This document shows positions 8,180 to 15,763 of a stretch of DNA of 64,000 nucleotides, piece after piece. Every line of letters starts with the position of its first letter. The stretch's first letter is position 1. Location of the stretch: contig NZ_SNXU01000001.1 in the NCBI RefSeq assembly GCF_004362515.1, positions 3,658,001-3,722,000 on the forward strand. Reading direction: 5' to 3'. Made by a program: the position numbers and the translations under genes. Origin of the DNA: Actinokineospora alba (GTDB lineage Bacteria; Actinomycetota; Actinomycetes; Mycobacteriales; Pseudonocardiaceae). The notes beneath the pieces are model-generated. The model had not been told where the DNA came from. It saw only the letters and a program-made list of their open reading frames with translations, and searched no databases.

Positions 8180-8545
8180 GTGCCGCCACCCCTGGAGGTG
8201 ACCACGCGAAGCACCCGCTCGGCTGTGGTGGTCACCGCCGCGGGTCGGATCGACCTGCTGACCGAGCAGCCCTGGCGGGAGCAGATCGAGGACGCCTGCG
8301 CGGAGGATTCGGTCAAAGCGCTGGTAGTCGTCGACCTGGCCCGTGTGACGTACCTCAGTGTGGGCGCCGCACCGCTGTTGTTGCGGGCGCATTACCACTG
8401 CCTGCACCGCGGCAGGCGGCTGCGCGTGGCGGTCCCGCCCGGCCCGGTTCTCGGCACGATGCAGCTGACCGGCGTGGCCGAGACGGTGGCTTTGTTCCGC
8501 GATCTGGACTCCGCGCTGCGGCCGATGGTCCAGTCGTCGTGGTAA
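8180..8545 (+). CDS. STAS-domain anti-sigma factor antagonist
   Basis: 121 residues forming a single STAS domain. The central LVVVDLARVTYLSVGAAPLL matches the conserved strand-loop-helix in which a Ser is phosphorylated by an anti-sigma kinase (Ser in TYLSVGA). The GTG start sits 5 bases after a GGAGG site (8170-8174), so the start is well supported. Such proteins bind RsbW/SpoIIAB-type kinases and release an alternative sigma factor. No anti-sigma kinase or sigma factor is adjacent, so the partner is elsewhere. It could alternatively serve in a multi-antagonist stressosome-like network. Confidence 0.85.
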   Translation: MPPPLEVTTRSTRSAVVVTAAGRIDLLTEQPWREQIEDACAEDSVKALVVVDLARVTYLSVGAAPLLLRAHYHCLHRGRRLRVAVPPGPVLGTMQLTGVAETVALFRDLDSALRPMVQSSW

Positions 8546-8875
8546 CTGGGAAAAGTTCATCTTCGACCCATTTCGGTCGCGTATGCGCGCGAACGGAGTA
8601 AAAAGCAAGAGCCCCTTCGAGTGTTTTTGCGAGATTATCGGCACAGAATGAGCCGATCGTGGTTCCTGGTGTTCCTGTGGGTGATTCGCTTGGGTTCCGA
8701 TCGCTTCCGGTGGCTAATTGACGAGGATCTTCACGCTGTCGTGGATCTCGTCCGCGTGCGTCGAGTGACGATAGGTGTGACCTGCGACGATGACGACTGG
8801 TGATCCTTTGGTGACTTACCGTCCCGGCTGGTAGCCCTGCAGTAGCGGTAGAAGACACCCGGAGAGGACCTTTCG
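8546..8875. other. 330-bp intergenic region, AT-richer than surroundings
   Basis: This gap between the STAS gene and a secreted-protein gene has distinctly lower GC (poly-A patches near 8600). It carries a possible promoter for the downstream gene: TTGGTG at 8808-8813 and TAGCCC at 8832-8837, 18 bp apart. A 50-codon frame at 8649-8803 lacks GC3 bias and a ribosome site, and is not annotated. Confidence 0.4.
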
Positions 8876-9370
8876 ATGAATCGTCACCTCGTTCGGCTCG
8901 TGGCCTCGGTCGCGACCGTGAGCGTGCTGTCAATGGCCGGGACAGGTATGGCGTCCGCGACCCAGCCCACCTCCGCCTCGGCGGAGGCTTCCAACTCGGC
9001 GCCGGCCGCCCAGCTGCAAAAGCTGCACGACCAGATCGACGCCGCTTACAAGGCGGGCGACCCCAAGGCCCTGCTCAGCTCGGTGACCGAGCTCCGCCCG
9101 GTCCTGGCTCAGGTCCGCGACATCGCCCGCAGCAACAACACGCTGCACGTCGTCGAGGAGGCCGACGACAAATCCGCCCAGATTCAGGAGAAGCTCAAGC
9201 AGAACCCCCAGATGCTGCCCGGTCTGCCCAGTCCGATCGCCTTGGTGACCGACCTGGTGTCGACCCTGCTGACCCTGGTGCTCTCGCTGGTGGCCGGTCT
9301 CCTGGGCGGGCTGCCCCTGCCGGTCCCGGTCCCGGTGCCGCCGGTTCCGGTCCCGATCCCGACGCCGTAA
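8876..9370 (+). CDS. secreted/surface protein with C-terminal hydrophobic segment and Pro-Val tail
   Basis: 164 residues. The signal peptide spans about 1-28 (MNRHLVRLVA, hydrophobic core, cut near ASA-TQ). A helical charged region (about 45-110) is followed by a hydrophobic Leu/Val-rich segment (about 124-145) and a low-complexity tail, PVPVPVPPVPVPIPTP. The ATG is preceded by GGAGAGG. The order helix, hydrophobic patch, Pro-Val tail suggests a wall- or membrane-associated surface protein. No family is recognised. It is monocistronic and ends in a strong terminator (9384-9427). Confidence 0.8.
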   Translation: MNRHLVRLVASVATVSVLSMAGTGMASATQPTSASAEASNSAPAAQLQKLHDQIDAAYKAGDPKALLSSVTELRPVLAQVRDIARSNNTLHVVEEADDKSAQIQEKLKQNPQMLPGLPSPIALVTDLVSTLLTLVLSLVAGLLGGLPLPVPVPVPPVPVPIPTP

Positions 9371-9383
9371 GGCTGATCACGGC

Positions 9384-9427
9384 AGAACCGAGCCCCGGCA
9401 CCCACACGGGTGTCGGGGCTCGGCTCT
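9384..9427. terminator. bidirectional hairpin terminator
   Basis: Arms 9384-9403 and 9408-9427 pair over 20 bp with two mismatches and a 4-nt loop. It lies between the convergent ends of the secreted-protein gene (+) and the DUF2277 gene (-), so it can serve both. Confidence 0.8.
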
Positions 9428-9443
9428 GTCCAGGGGCGGTCGG

Positions 9444-9725
9444 CTATTCGGCCACGCGCACTCCATAGCGCTCGGCGGCGCGGGCGCGGGCCTTGGCCGC
9501 CTCGACCTCGCGGTCGCGCGGGGAGGCGTTGGTGACCAGGGAGTCGAGCAGTTCGCGGGTCACCGCGGCCACCTGCTCGACCGCGCGGTCGAAGGCCTCC
9601 CGGTTGGCCGCCGACGGCTTCGTCGAGCCGCTGACCTTGCGCACGTACTGGACCGCCGCCGCGTGCACCTCGTCGGAGGTCGCGGGCGGTTCGAAGTTGT
9701 GGAGGACACGAATGTTGCGGCACAT
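9444..9725 (-). CDS. DUF2277 family protein
   Basis: 93 residues. The sequence MCRNIRVLHNFEPPAT, followed by YVRKVSGSTKPS and a terminal DREVEAAKARARAAERYG block, is the hallmark of DUF2277, a conserved small protein of unknown function. A GGAGG site lies 5 nt upstream of the ATG at 9725 and rules out the ATG six codons further upstream. The N-terminal CRNI and the helical C-terminus suggest a small cytoplasmic protein. It is monocistronic. Confidence 0.9.
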   Translation of the reverse strand: MCRNIRVLHNFEPPATSDEVHAAAVQYVRKVSGSTKPSAANREAFDRAVEQVAAVTRELLDSLVTNASPRDREVEAAKARARAAERYGVRVAE

Positions 9726-9847
9726 GCCTCCAGGGTGACACATCTGGGCACTGCCGGAGAAGACGATCCGAATCGGTCGGTGGCACGCTGGGATTCCGCG
9801 CCCCCAACGGGTTCGGGACGGTGTCGACGATCTTGGCGGGTGGCGGC

Positions 9848-10267
9848 ATGACGGCGGTGCGGGCGATTCGCGGCGCTATCCAGGTCGACCGGGACGAGGC
9901 GTCGCTCATCGTCGCCGACACCGGCACCCTGCTGGTGGAGATCATGGGCCGCAACGGTCTCGTGGCCGACGACATCATCAGTCTCTTCTTCACCATGACC
10001 CCCGATCTCGCGAGCGGATTCCCGGCGGTGGCCGCCCGTGAGCTCGGACTGGTCGATGTTCCGCTCATGTGCGCCACCGAGATCGCCGTGCCCAACGCGC
10101 TCAGCCGGGTCGTCCGGGTGCTCGCCCACGTCAACACCGACCTCTCGCGCGGCGACGTCGAACACGTCTACCTGCGCGGCGCGGGGAGGCTGCGGCCGGA
10201 CTTGGCCGCGGGGCCCCGTCAATCCCGGCAGCGGCAATCACGCGGCGGCTCGAGTTTGTCCGCGTGA
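9848..10267 (+). CDS. aroH: chorismate mutase, AroH class
   Basis: 139 residues from ATG 9848. The start MTAVRAIRGAIQVDRDE is the canonical AroH-type N-terminus with the active-site Arg (VRAIRGA). LVADDIISLFFTMTPDL and AARELGLVDVPLMCATEI match the trimeric pseudo-alpha/beta-barrel fold. It converts chorismate to prephenate for Phe/Tyr. A GTG nine codons upstream (9821) is possible, but the family begins at the chosen ATG. The C-terminal 25 residues are Arg/Gln/Ser-rich and probably disordered. DAHP synthase follows 25 bp downstream, so the two shikimate enzymes are co-transcribed. Confidence 0.9.
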   Translation: MTAVRAIRGAIQVDRDEASLIVADTGTLLVEIMGRNGLVADDIISLFFTMTPDLASGFPAVAARELGLVDVPLMCATEIAVPNALSRVVRVLAHVNTDLSRGDVEHVYLRGAGRLRPDLAAGPRQSRQRQSRGGSSLSA

Positions 10268-10292
10268 CGGAAGGACGAGAGGAACCACGCTC

Positions 10293-11333
10293 ATGGTTAT
10301 CGTGATGACGGCCGACGCGACCGAGGCGGATGTCGCGGCGGTCGTCGATCAGATCGAATCGGCCGACGGTCAGGCGTTCGTCAGCAGGGGAGTGCGCCGA
10401 ACGATCATCGGGCTGGTCGGCGACGTCGACCGGTTCGCCGAGATGGACCTGGACCGGCTCAAGGGTGTGAGCAGCGTCCGGCGGATCACCGCCGGGTACA
10501 AGCTCGTCAGCCGCGAGCAACACCCGGCGCGCACCACGGTGCAGGTCGGCGGGGTGCCGATCGGGCCGCACACGGTGACCATGATCGCCGGGCCGTGCGC
10601 GGTGGAGACCCCGGAACAGACCCTCGCAGCGGCCCGGATGGCGCAGGCGGCGGGCGCGACGATCCTGCGCGGCGGCGCGTTCAAGCCGCGCACGTCGCCG
10701 TACGCCTTCCAGGGGCTGGGGATCCACGGCCTGCGGATCCTGGCCGACACCCGCAAGATCACCGGGATGCCGGTGGTCACCGAGGTCGTCGGCCCGCGCG
10801 ACGTCGAGGTGGTCGCCAACTACGCCGACATGCTCCAGGTCGGCACCCGCAACATGCAGAACTTCCCGCTGCTGCAGGCGGTCGGGGAGTGCGGCAAGCC
10901 GGTCCTCCTCAAGCGCGGCATGAACGCCACCATCGAGGAGTGGCTGATGGCCGCGGAGTACATCGCCCAGCGCGGAAACCTCGACATCGTGCTGTGCGAG
11001 CGCGGCATCCGCACGTTCGAGACCGCGACCCGCAACACGCTCGACATTTCCGCGGTCCCGGTCGCGCAGCGGCTCTCGCACCTGCCGGTCATCGTCGACC
11101 CGTCGCACTCCGGCGGTCGTCGCGACCTGGTGCTTCCGTTGAGCCGGGCGGCGATCGTCGCGGGGGCCGACGGGCTGATCATCGACGTGCACCCGCAGCC
11201 GGAGGCCGCACTGTGTGACGGGCCGCAGGCGTTGGTGAATGAGGACCTGCAGACGCTCGCGCACTCGTTGCGGCATCTCACGGCGTTCATGGGGCGCATG
11301 CCCGGTGAGCGTGAGGAGTGGCTGGCGGGGTGA
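10293..11333 (+). CDS. aroF: 3-deoxy-7-phosphoheptulonate (DAHP) synthase, type I-beta
   Basis: 346 residues. The N-terminal about 70 residues (MVIVMTADATEADVAAVVDQ onward) form the ferredoxin-like regulatory domain of PheA/Thermotoga-type DAHP synthases. The catalytic barrel follows with MIAGPCAVE, RGGAFKPRTSPYAFQGLG, NMQNFPLL, KPVLLKRG, CERGIRTFE, and VIVDPSHSGGRRD near the C-terminus. It condenses PEP and erythrose-4-phosphate, the first step of the shikimate pathway. The ATG at 10293 follows an AGAGGAA site. The symbol is by family analogy; many actinomycetes use a type II enzyme for housekeeping, so this type I copy may be the regulated or additional one. Confidence 0.93.
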   Translation: MVIVMTADATEADVAAVVDQIESADGQAFVSRGVRRTIIGLVGDVDRFAEMDLDRLKGVSSVRRITAGYKLVSREQHPARTTVQVGGVPIGPHTVTMIAGPCAVETPEQTLAAARMAQAAGATILRGGAFKPRTSPYAFQGLGIHGLRILADTRKITGMPVVTEVVGPRDVEVVANYADMLQVGTRNMQNFPLLQAVGECGKPVLLKRGMNATIEEWLMAAEYIAQRGNLDIVLCERGIRTFETATRNTLDISAVPVAQRLSHLPVIVDPSHSGGRRDLVLPLSRAAIVAGADGLIIDVHPQPEAALCDGPQALVNEDLQTLAHSLRHLTAFMGRMPGEREEWLAG

Positions 11334-11753
11334 TCCCTGTGGACTGTCGGGTATGCCGTCGTGGTGTGCCCGGCAGTCCGCGTTGGGGGCTCCCTCTGGC
11401 CGCGTGTGGCTCGCCCTGGCGGCGTGTGTGGCTCCCTCTGGCGGGGTGGTGGGACTCCCTCTGGCTTGATTGTTTAACTCTCGGGTGGCGGTATCAAGGG
11501 CGGCCGCGGGCGGCCGTCGCTGCGCGATGGCTGTGCCACCCTTGACACCGCCACCCGAGAGTTAAAGGCGGCCAGGACGAGGGAGCAGGGGGAAGTGCAG
11601 GGATTAAGAGCATCGCTTGGGTGCTCTCGTCCGGGGTGGAGCGGGGAGTTGGTCGAGCGGGTGGGGCGTGCCCGGCGTGATTAGTCGGCCATGTTGAGCT
11701 GCCGATGCTGTCCGGGCCCCTCGGTCGGATCCATGTGGGATCCACGTCGGAAA
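11334..11753. other. 420-bp convergent intergenic region with repeat element A
   Basis: Between the DAHP synthase (+) and a response regulator (-). It contains three perfect copies of CTCCCTCTGGC (starting 11390, 11432, 11455), then the long structured repeat at 11473-11623, then about 130 bp with no coding signal. Confidence 0.7.
11473..11623. repeat. structured dispersed repeat, copy A (28-bp stem, 38-nt cap, conserved tail)
   Basis: Arms 11473-11500 and 11539-11566 pair over 28 bp with a single A-C mismatch. The 38-nt loop folds into a small GC hairpin (11502-11516). A tail (about 11570-11623) with GGCCAGGACGAGG and GGGATTAAGAGCATCG follows. The same architecture, loop length and tail recur at 26158-26306. 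Stem positions 11484-11489 differ between copies but remain paired, so base-pairing is conserved. It could be a bidirectional terminator, a REP/MITE-like element or an RNA; the sequence does not decide. Confidence 0.85.
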
Positions 11754-12371
11754 TCAGCCTGTATTGGACAGCCAGCCTGCTTCACGGGCGATCCGGATGG
11801 CGTCCACCCGATTGCGCGCGCCGAGCTTGGTCACGATCGAGGCCAGGTAGTTGCGCACCGTCCCCGGCGACAAGAAGAGTTTCCCAGCGATCTGGCCCGC
11901 GTCGTGCCCGTCCGCCGCCAGCCGCAGGATCTCGGTTTCGCGTTCGGTCAGCGGGCACTCGGGCATGTCCCAGGCGGCGAGCGCCAGTTGGCTGTCCACG
12001 ACCCGCTCGCCGGCGGCGATCCGGCGGACCGCGTTGGCCAGCTTGTCCGCGGGTGCGTCCTTGAGCATGAAGCCGTTGACTTTCGCGGCCAGCGCCCGGC
12101 GCACCGTGGCGGGTCTGCCGAGGCTGGTCAGCATCAGGGTGCGGCAGGTGGGGACCTCGACCTGCAGTTCGGCCGCCGCGGTCAGGCCGTCCTTGCCGGG
12201 CAGGTCGATGTCGATGATGGCGACATCCGGGTTCGACGCCCGGGCCGCGGGCACGATCTTGTCGCCCTCGGCCACCTCGACGACGACCTCGATGTCCGGT
12301 TCGAGATTGAGCAGCGCGACGAGAGCACCCCGGACCAGGTGCATGTCCTCGGCGAGCAGCACCCTGATCAC
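11754..12371 (-). CDS. NarL/LuxR-family response regulator
   Basis: 205 residues. The receiver domain has the acidic pair in LLAEDM, the phospho-Asp in AIIDIDLPG, and Lys in GFMLKDAP. The C-terminal LuxR HTH runs from CPLTERETEILRLAADG to the recognition helix SPGTVRNYLASIVTKL. The closest recognised type is the DesR-like group. The start is GTG 12371. No histidine kinase is adjacent, so it is an orphan regulator here. The SARP gene lies 229 bp upstream on the same strand and the structured repeat follows its 3' end. Confidence 0.9.
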   Translation of the reverse strand: MIRVLLAEDMHLVRGALVALLNLEPDIEVVVEVAEGDKIVPAARASNPDVAIIDIDLPGKDGLTAAAELQVEVPTCRTLMLTSLGRPATVRRALAAKVNGFMLKDAPADKLANAVRRIAAGERVVDSQLALAAWDMPECPLTERETEILRLAADGHDAGQIAGKLFLSPGTVRNYLASIVTKLGARNRVDAIRIAREAGWLSNTG

Positions 12372-12600
12372 GATTGGTCCCCTTGCTCGTGCGAGCTTCG
12401 AACAGCCTCAGCATCGTAAACCCGAGGGTGCGCAACCGTCGGGATTGGGGTGACACCGCCCGCCGCGCAGGTGGTTCGCAGCAGCGGACGGTGTCGGCTC
12501 TGGGGACTTCCTACAACGACGATAGCCACCACGATCGGGTGAACAACAGTGATGAGGTCACGATCCCGGGGTGACGGCATGAGTGTCCACTTGAGACGAA

Positions 12601-13428
12601 CTAGCGGCCGACCGAGAGGAGTTCCTGTTGCAGCCGCTGCAGGTCCGCGCAGGGCTCCAGGCCGAGTTCCTCGTTCAGCTTGGCCCGCAGTTCGCGGTAC
12701 ATCTCCAGGGCCTCCAGGCGCCTGCCGCTCAGGCCCAGCGCCCGCATGAGCTGTCCGTGCAGCCCCTCGTCGTGCGGGTTCTCGGTGACCAGTGACCGCA
12801 GCTCGGCGATCAGGTCCCAGTGTTGGCCCGCGTCGATCTCGGCCTGGATGCGCAGGTACCGGGCCGCGTGCTGCTGCTCCTCCAAGTCCACCGCGTAGGC
12901 CGACAGGACCGGTCCGCAGGGAACGTTGGACATCGCCGGACCCGTCCACAGTGCCAGCGCCGCGCGCAGCGTCTTGGCGGCCTCCGCCGGCCTGCCGTCG
13001 GCCATCAGGTCGCGGCCCCGGCGGAACATCCGGCGGAAAGTGAACACGTCGATCTGCTCCGGATCCACTTTGAACACGTACCCGGGCACCCTGGTGCGCA
13101 GCACGTCCGAACCGGCCAAGCCGTTGCGCTCGATGCATTGCCGAAGGTGGTACACATAGGTCTGCATCGTCTTGCGCACGCTTCGCGGCGGGTGCTGTGA
13201 CCATAACTCCCGGATGATGGTCTCGGAGTCGACGACCTGCCCCGCGCGCATCAGCAGCAACGCGAGCAGTTGCAGGACCTTCGGACCGGTGGGTGCGTAG
13301 TCCACATCGTTCATGCGGACCTCCAACGGGCCTAACAGGGTGAACCGGACCAGCTCCTGGTCTCCGCGCGCGCCGGTCAATGTGGGTGCCCTCCCCTCGG
13401 CCGCATGTTCTTCGACGGTAGTCCCCAC
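12601..13428 (-). CDS. SARP-family transcriptional regulator (OmpR-type HTH plus BTAD)
   Basis: 275 residues. A winged-helix DNA-binding domain (about 27-115: LVRFTLLGPLEVRMNDVDYA, SETIIRELW, TMQTYVYHLRQCIE) is joined to a bacterial transcriptional activation domain (about 122-272: VDVFTFRRMFRRGRDLM, LEALEMYRELRAKL). This is the length and layout of small SARPs, which lack the ATPase module of AfsR. SARPs activate secondary-metabolism clusters by binding heptameric repeats, but no such cluster is in the window. About 190 bp separate it from the divergent AraC gene. Confidence 0.9.
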   Translation of the reverse strand: MGTTVEEHAAEGRAPTLTGARGDQELVRFTLLGPLEVRMNDVDYAPTGPKVLQLLALLLMRAGQVVDSETIIRELWSQHPPRSVRKTMQTYVYHLRQCIERNGLAGSDVLRTRVPGYVFKVDPEQIDVFTFRRMFRRGRDLMADGRPAEAAKTLRAALALWTGPAMSNVPCGPVLSAYAVDLEEQQHAARYLRIQAEIDAGQHWDLIAELRSLVTENPHDEGLHGQLMRALGLSGRRLEALEMYRELRAKLNEELGLEPCADLQRLQQELLSVGR

Positions 13429-13614
13429 GCACGCGCGGCGTTAGTGATCGACACACGAGTGTCCGGGTGAGTTGGTCGCACCCGCGCGGATGCGCAACGC
13501 ACGCCTTGGACGTGGCGTTAGTCCTGGCTTCGTCCACGCCTCGAACACAGCGGAGCACTGTTGGGCCCAAGAGTACGGGGGTGACACGGTCCCCGGCCGA
13601 GACAGGAGGGTGCC

Positions 13615-14385
13615 ATGAAACCCGTCATCCGCAAGGCGATCGCGGTGATCCGGGCCCGGTACGCCGAGCCGATCGCGCTGACCGAGTTGGCCTCCGAGGT
13701 GTTCGTCAGCCCGTTCCACTTCTCCCGCGTCTTCTCCAAGGAGACCGGGGTGACGCCGGGCAGGTACCTGACGGCGGTGCGGCTGTTCGAGGCGAAGCGG
13801 TTGCTGCTGACCACATCGATGACCGTCTCGGACATCGTCTGCGGCGTGGGCTACAGCAGCGTCGGCACGTTCACCAGCCGGTTCACCAAGGCCGTCGGCC
13901 TGACCCCGACCCAGTACCGGTCGCCGGAGGTGGCGAGGATGCTGCTGGCGGTCGCGCCCGGCTTCTTCGCGCTGCCCTCCCTGGAGGACGTCGGTCCGCA
14001 GGTCGGACTGGTCTCCGGGCCGGACTCGGTGTCCGGCCGGATCACCCTGCCCGAGGGCATGCGTGGCAACGTGATGGTCGGCCTCTTCGCCGACGCGATC
14101 CCGCAGGGCGGGCCCGTCGCGTACCGGTATGTGGCGGCCTCGGGTGCCTCCTCGTTCACGATTCCCGGTGTGCCGCCGGGAAGCTGGCACGTCATGGCGA
14201 TGGCCCGCTCGGCCACCGGTGAGATCCTTATCGGCGCTCCGCGCGAGGTCGTCGGGGCGGGGGACTACGTCGACGTGCGGATGCGGGAACTCGATCCCAC
14301 CGATCCGCCCATCGCCGTCACGCTGGCGCGTCGGGAGATGCTCGGCACCGGTACCGGCCGCACGTACCGGTTGCGCGCGGTCTGA
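13615..14385 (+). CDS. AraC-family regulator with N-terminal HTH
   Basis: 256 residues. The paired AraC HTH occupies the first about 105 residues: ITLTELASEVF-like IALTELASEVFVSPFHFSRVF, then TVSDIVCGVGYSSVGTFTSR and the closing GLTPTQYR. The C-terminal about 145 residues form a beta-rich domain (GNVMVGLFADAIPQGGPV, SSFTIPGVPPGSWHVMAMA) resembling a carboxypeptidase-regulatory/CnaB-like sandwich. That domain may bind a ligand, but I do not recognise it. The HTH-first order is less common than sensor-first. The ATG follows an AGGAGG site. It is divergent from the SARP gene and ends with a perfect terminator hairpin. Confidence 0.85.
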   Translation: MKPVIRKAIAVIRARYAEPIALTELASEVFVSPFHFSRVFSKETGVTPGRYLTAVRLFEAKRLLLTTSMTVSDIVCGVGYSSVGTFTSRFTKAVGLTPTQYRSPEVARMLLAVAPGFFALPSLEDVGPQVGLVSGPDSVSGRITLPEGMRGNVMVGLFADAIPQGGPVAYRYVAASGASSFTIPGVPPGSWHVMAMARSATGEILIGAPREVVGAGDYVDVRMRELDPTDPPIAVTLARREMLGTGTGRTYRLRAV

Positions 14386-14395
14386 CCACGGTTGC

Positions 14396-14428
14396 CACGG
14401 CCGGCGCCGGTTTCCGGCGCCGGCCGTG
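14396..14428. terminator. perfect 15-bp GC-rich hairpin terminator
   Basis: Arms 14396-14410 and 14414-14428 pair perfectly around a 3-nt loop, 10 bases after the AraC stop and facing the convergent mtnC gene. No U-tract follows. Confidence 0.85.
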
Positions 14429-14507
14429 ATCGGGTAATGGTTCGCTTCCGCGACCCGAAGCCCTTTCGTCCGCTAAGGATGCGGCACATGGCTTCGGCGT
14501 GACGTCC

Positions 14508-15194
14508 TCATGGTTGCGGTGGGAATTCCTCACGCGGAACGGCGGCGAACGTCGCGACCGCGGGATGCGTTCCCGCGTCGGGGGACCCGTCCTCGGGCCT
14601 GCTGACGCCGACCGTCCGCCACCCGGCCTCGCGGGCCGCGTCGAGTTCGGCGACGGCGTCGGAAAGGAACAGGAGCTCGTCGGGCCTGCCGCCGATCACG
14701 CTCGCGATGTGCTTGTAGGACGCGGGTTCCCGCTTCGGCCCGCCGCTGACGGTGTCGAAGTGCCCGTCCAGCAAGGGCAGCAGGTCACCCTGGTCGGTCT
14801 TGGAGAACCAGAGCCGCTGGGCCAGCACGGAACCAGACGAGTAGATCCAGATCCGCACCCCGCGCTCGCGCCACTCCGTCAGCGCGGGCCGCACGTCCGG
14901 GTACACCACCCCGCGCAGTTCCCCGGCGAGGAAGCCGCGCTCCCAGATCAGCCCGTGCAGTGTCTTGAGTGGACTGTGCTTGAGGTTCTGGTCGTGCCAG
15001 TCGAGCAGGGTGGCCACCACGTCGGCGTCGGCCCCGGCCAGCTCGCGAACACCGTCGCTCACCTCGGGTGTGCCCGGCCGCTCGTCGCCGATCCAGTCCG
15101 CGATCCGGTCCCGCGCATAGGGGAACAGGATGTCGTGGACGGCGGACAGGGGACTGGTCGTGCCCTCGATGTCGAGGACGACGGAGCTGATCAC
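14508..15194 (-). CDS. mtnC: acireductone synthase (enolase-phosphatase E1)
   Basis: 228 residues. The HAD motif I reads VLDIEGTTSPLS (nucleophile Asp, with the E1-specific DxEGTT), followed by ISSGS-like IYSSGSVLAQ (motif II) and GGPKREPASYKHI / FLSDAVAELDAA (motifs III and IV). It converts 2,3-diketo-5-methylthiopentyl-1-phosphate to acireductone through enolisation and dephosphorylation in methionine salvage. The GTG start overlaps the stop of mtnD (GTGA at 15191-15194). It is the last gene of the mtnA-B-D-C operon. Confidence 0.95.
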   Translation of the reverse strand: MISSVVLDIEGTTSPLSAVHDILFPYARDRIADWIGDERPGTPEVSDGVRELAGADADVVATLLDWHDQNLKHSPLKTLHGLIWERGFLAGELRGVVYPDVRPALTEWRERGVRIWIYSSGSVLAQRLWFSKTDQGDLLPLLDGHFDTVSGGPKREPASYKHIASVIGGRPDELLFLSDAVAELDAAREAGWRTVGVSRPEDGSPDAGTHPAVATFAAVPREEFPPQP

Positions 15195-15763
15195 GTGGCC
15201 AGCAGTTCGTCGAGGGTCGGCATCCCGGCGGAGATCTTCGATCCGGTGAAGCCCGCGACCCAGCCGTCTTCCTCCTGGAAGAAGCGGATCGCGCAGAAGT
15301 GCGGCCGCTCGCCCATGTCGAACCAGTGCGTCGTCCCCGCCGGGACCGACATCAGGTCACCGGCCTCGCACACCACCGCGTACACCTTGCCGTCGAGGTG
15401 CAGGTAGAAGCAGCCGGTGCCCTCGACGAAGAAGCGGACCTCGTCCTCGTCGTGGGTGTGCTCGTCGAGGAACTTGGCGCGCGCGCCGTCGGCCTTCGCC
15501 TGCCAGTCCGGGTCGCTGTCGTCGGGAACCAGTCGCACCACGTCGACCAGCGGGTACGGGCCCTCCTTGGACACCCGGTCCACCTCCGACCGGTAAGCGG
15601 CGAGCACCTCGTCCTGACCCGCGCCCGCGGGCAGGTCGACGGTGTCCCAGTTCTCCAGCGTGATGCCGAACGGCGCGAGCTGCGCGGAGATCTCAGCGGA
15701 ATCCCGGGTGCGCACCAACACTGTCGTGGCGTCGTCCTCCGGCATGACCTGAAGCAGGGTCAT
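15191..15763 (-). CDS. mtnD: acireductone dioxygenase (cupin)
   Basis: 190 residues. The cupin metal site reads HTHDEDEVRFFVEG (two His and Glu) with a later His in THWFDMGE. PFGITLENWD at the N-terminus is typical of ARD. The enzyme oxidises acireductone with O2 to the methionine keto acid and formate (Fe form). The ATG at 15763 shares one base with the mtnB stop (TGATG), and the gene overlaps mtnC at its end. Confidence 0.95.
   Translation of the reverse strand: MTLLQVMPEDDATTVLVRTRDSAEISAQLAPFGITLENWDTVDLPAGAGQDEVLAAYRSEVDRVSKEGPYPLVDVVRLVPDDSDPDWQAKADGARAKFLDEHTHDEDEVRFFVEGTGCFYLHLDGKVYAVVCEAGDLMSVPAGTTHWFDMGERPHFCAIRFFQEEDGWVAGFTGSKISAGMPTLDELLAT

Noticed and set aside
8649..8803. 50-codon frame (SRSWFLVFLWVIRLGSDRF...) in the gap before the Pro-tailed protein
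   Set aside because: No third-position G/C bias, no ribosome site and AT-richer surroundings; more likely promoter DNA.
11390..11465. CTCCCTCTGGC repeats as a CRISPR-like array
   Set aside because: Units are 11 bp, unevenly spaced, without spacers of constant length, and no cas genes are present.
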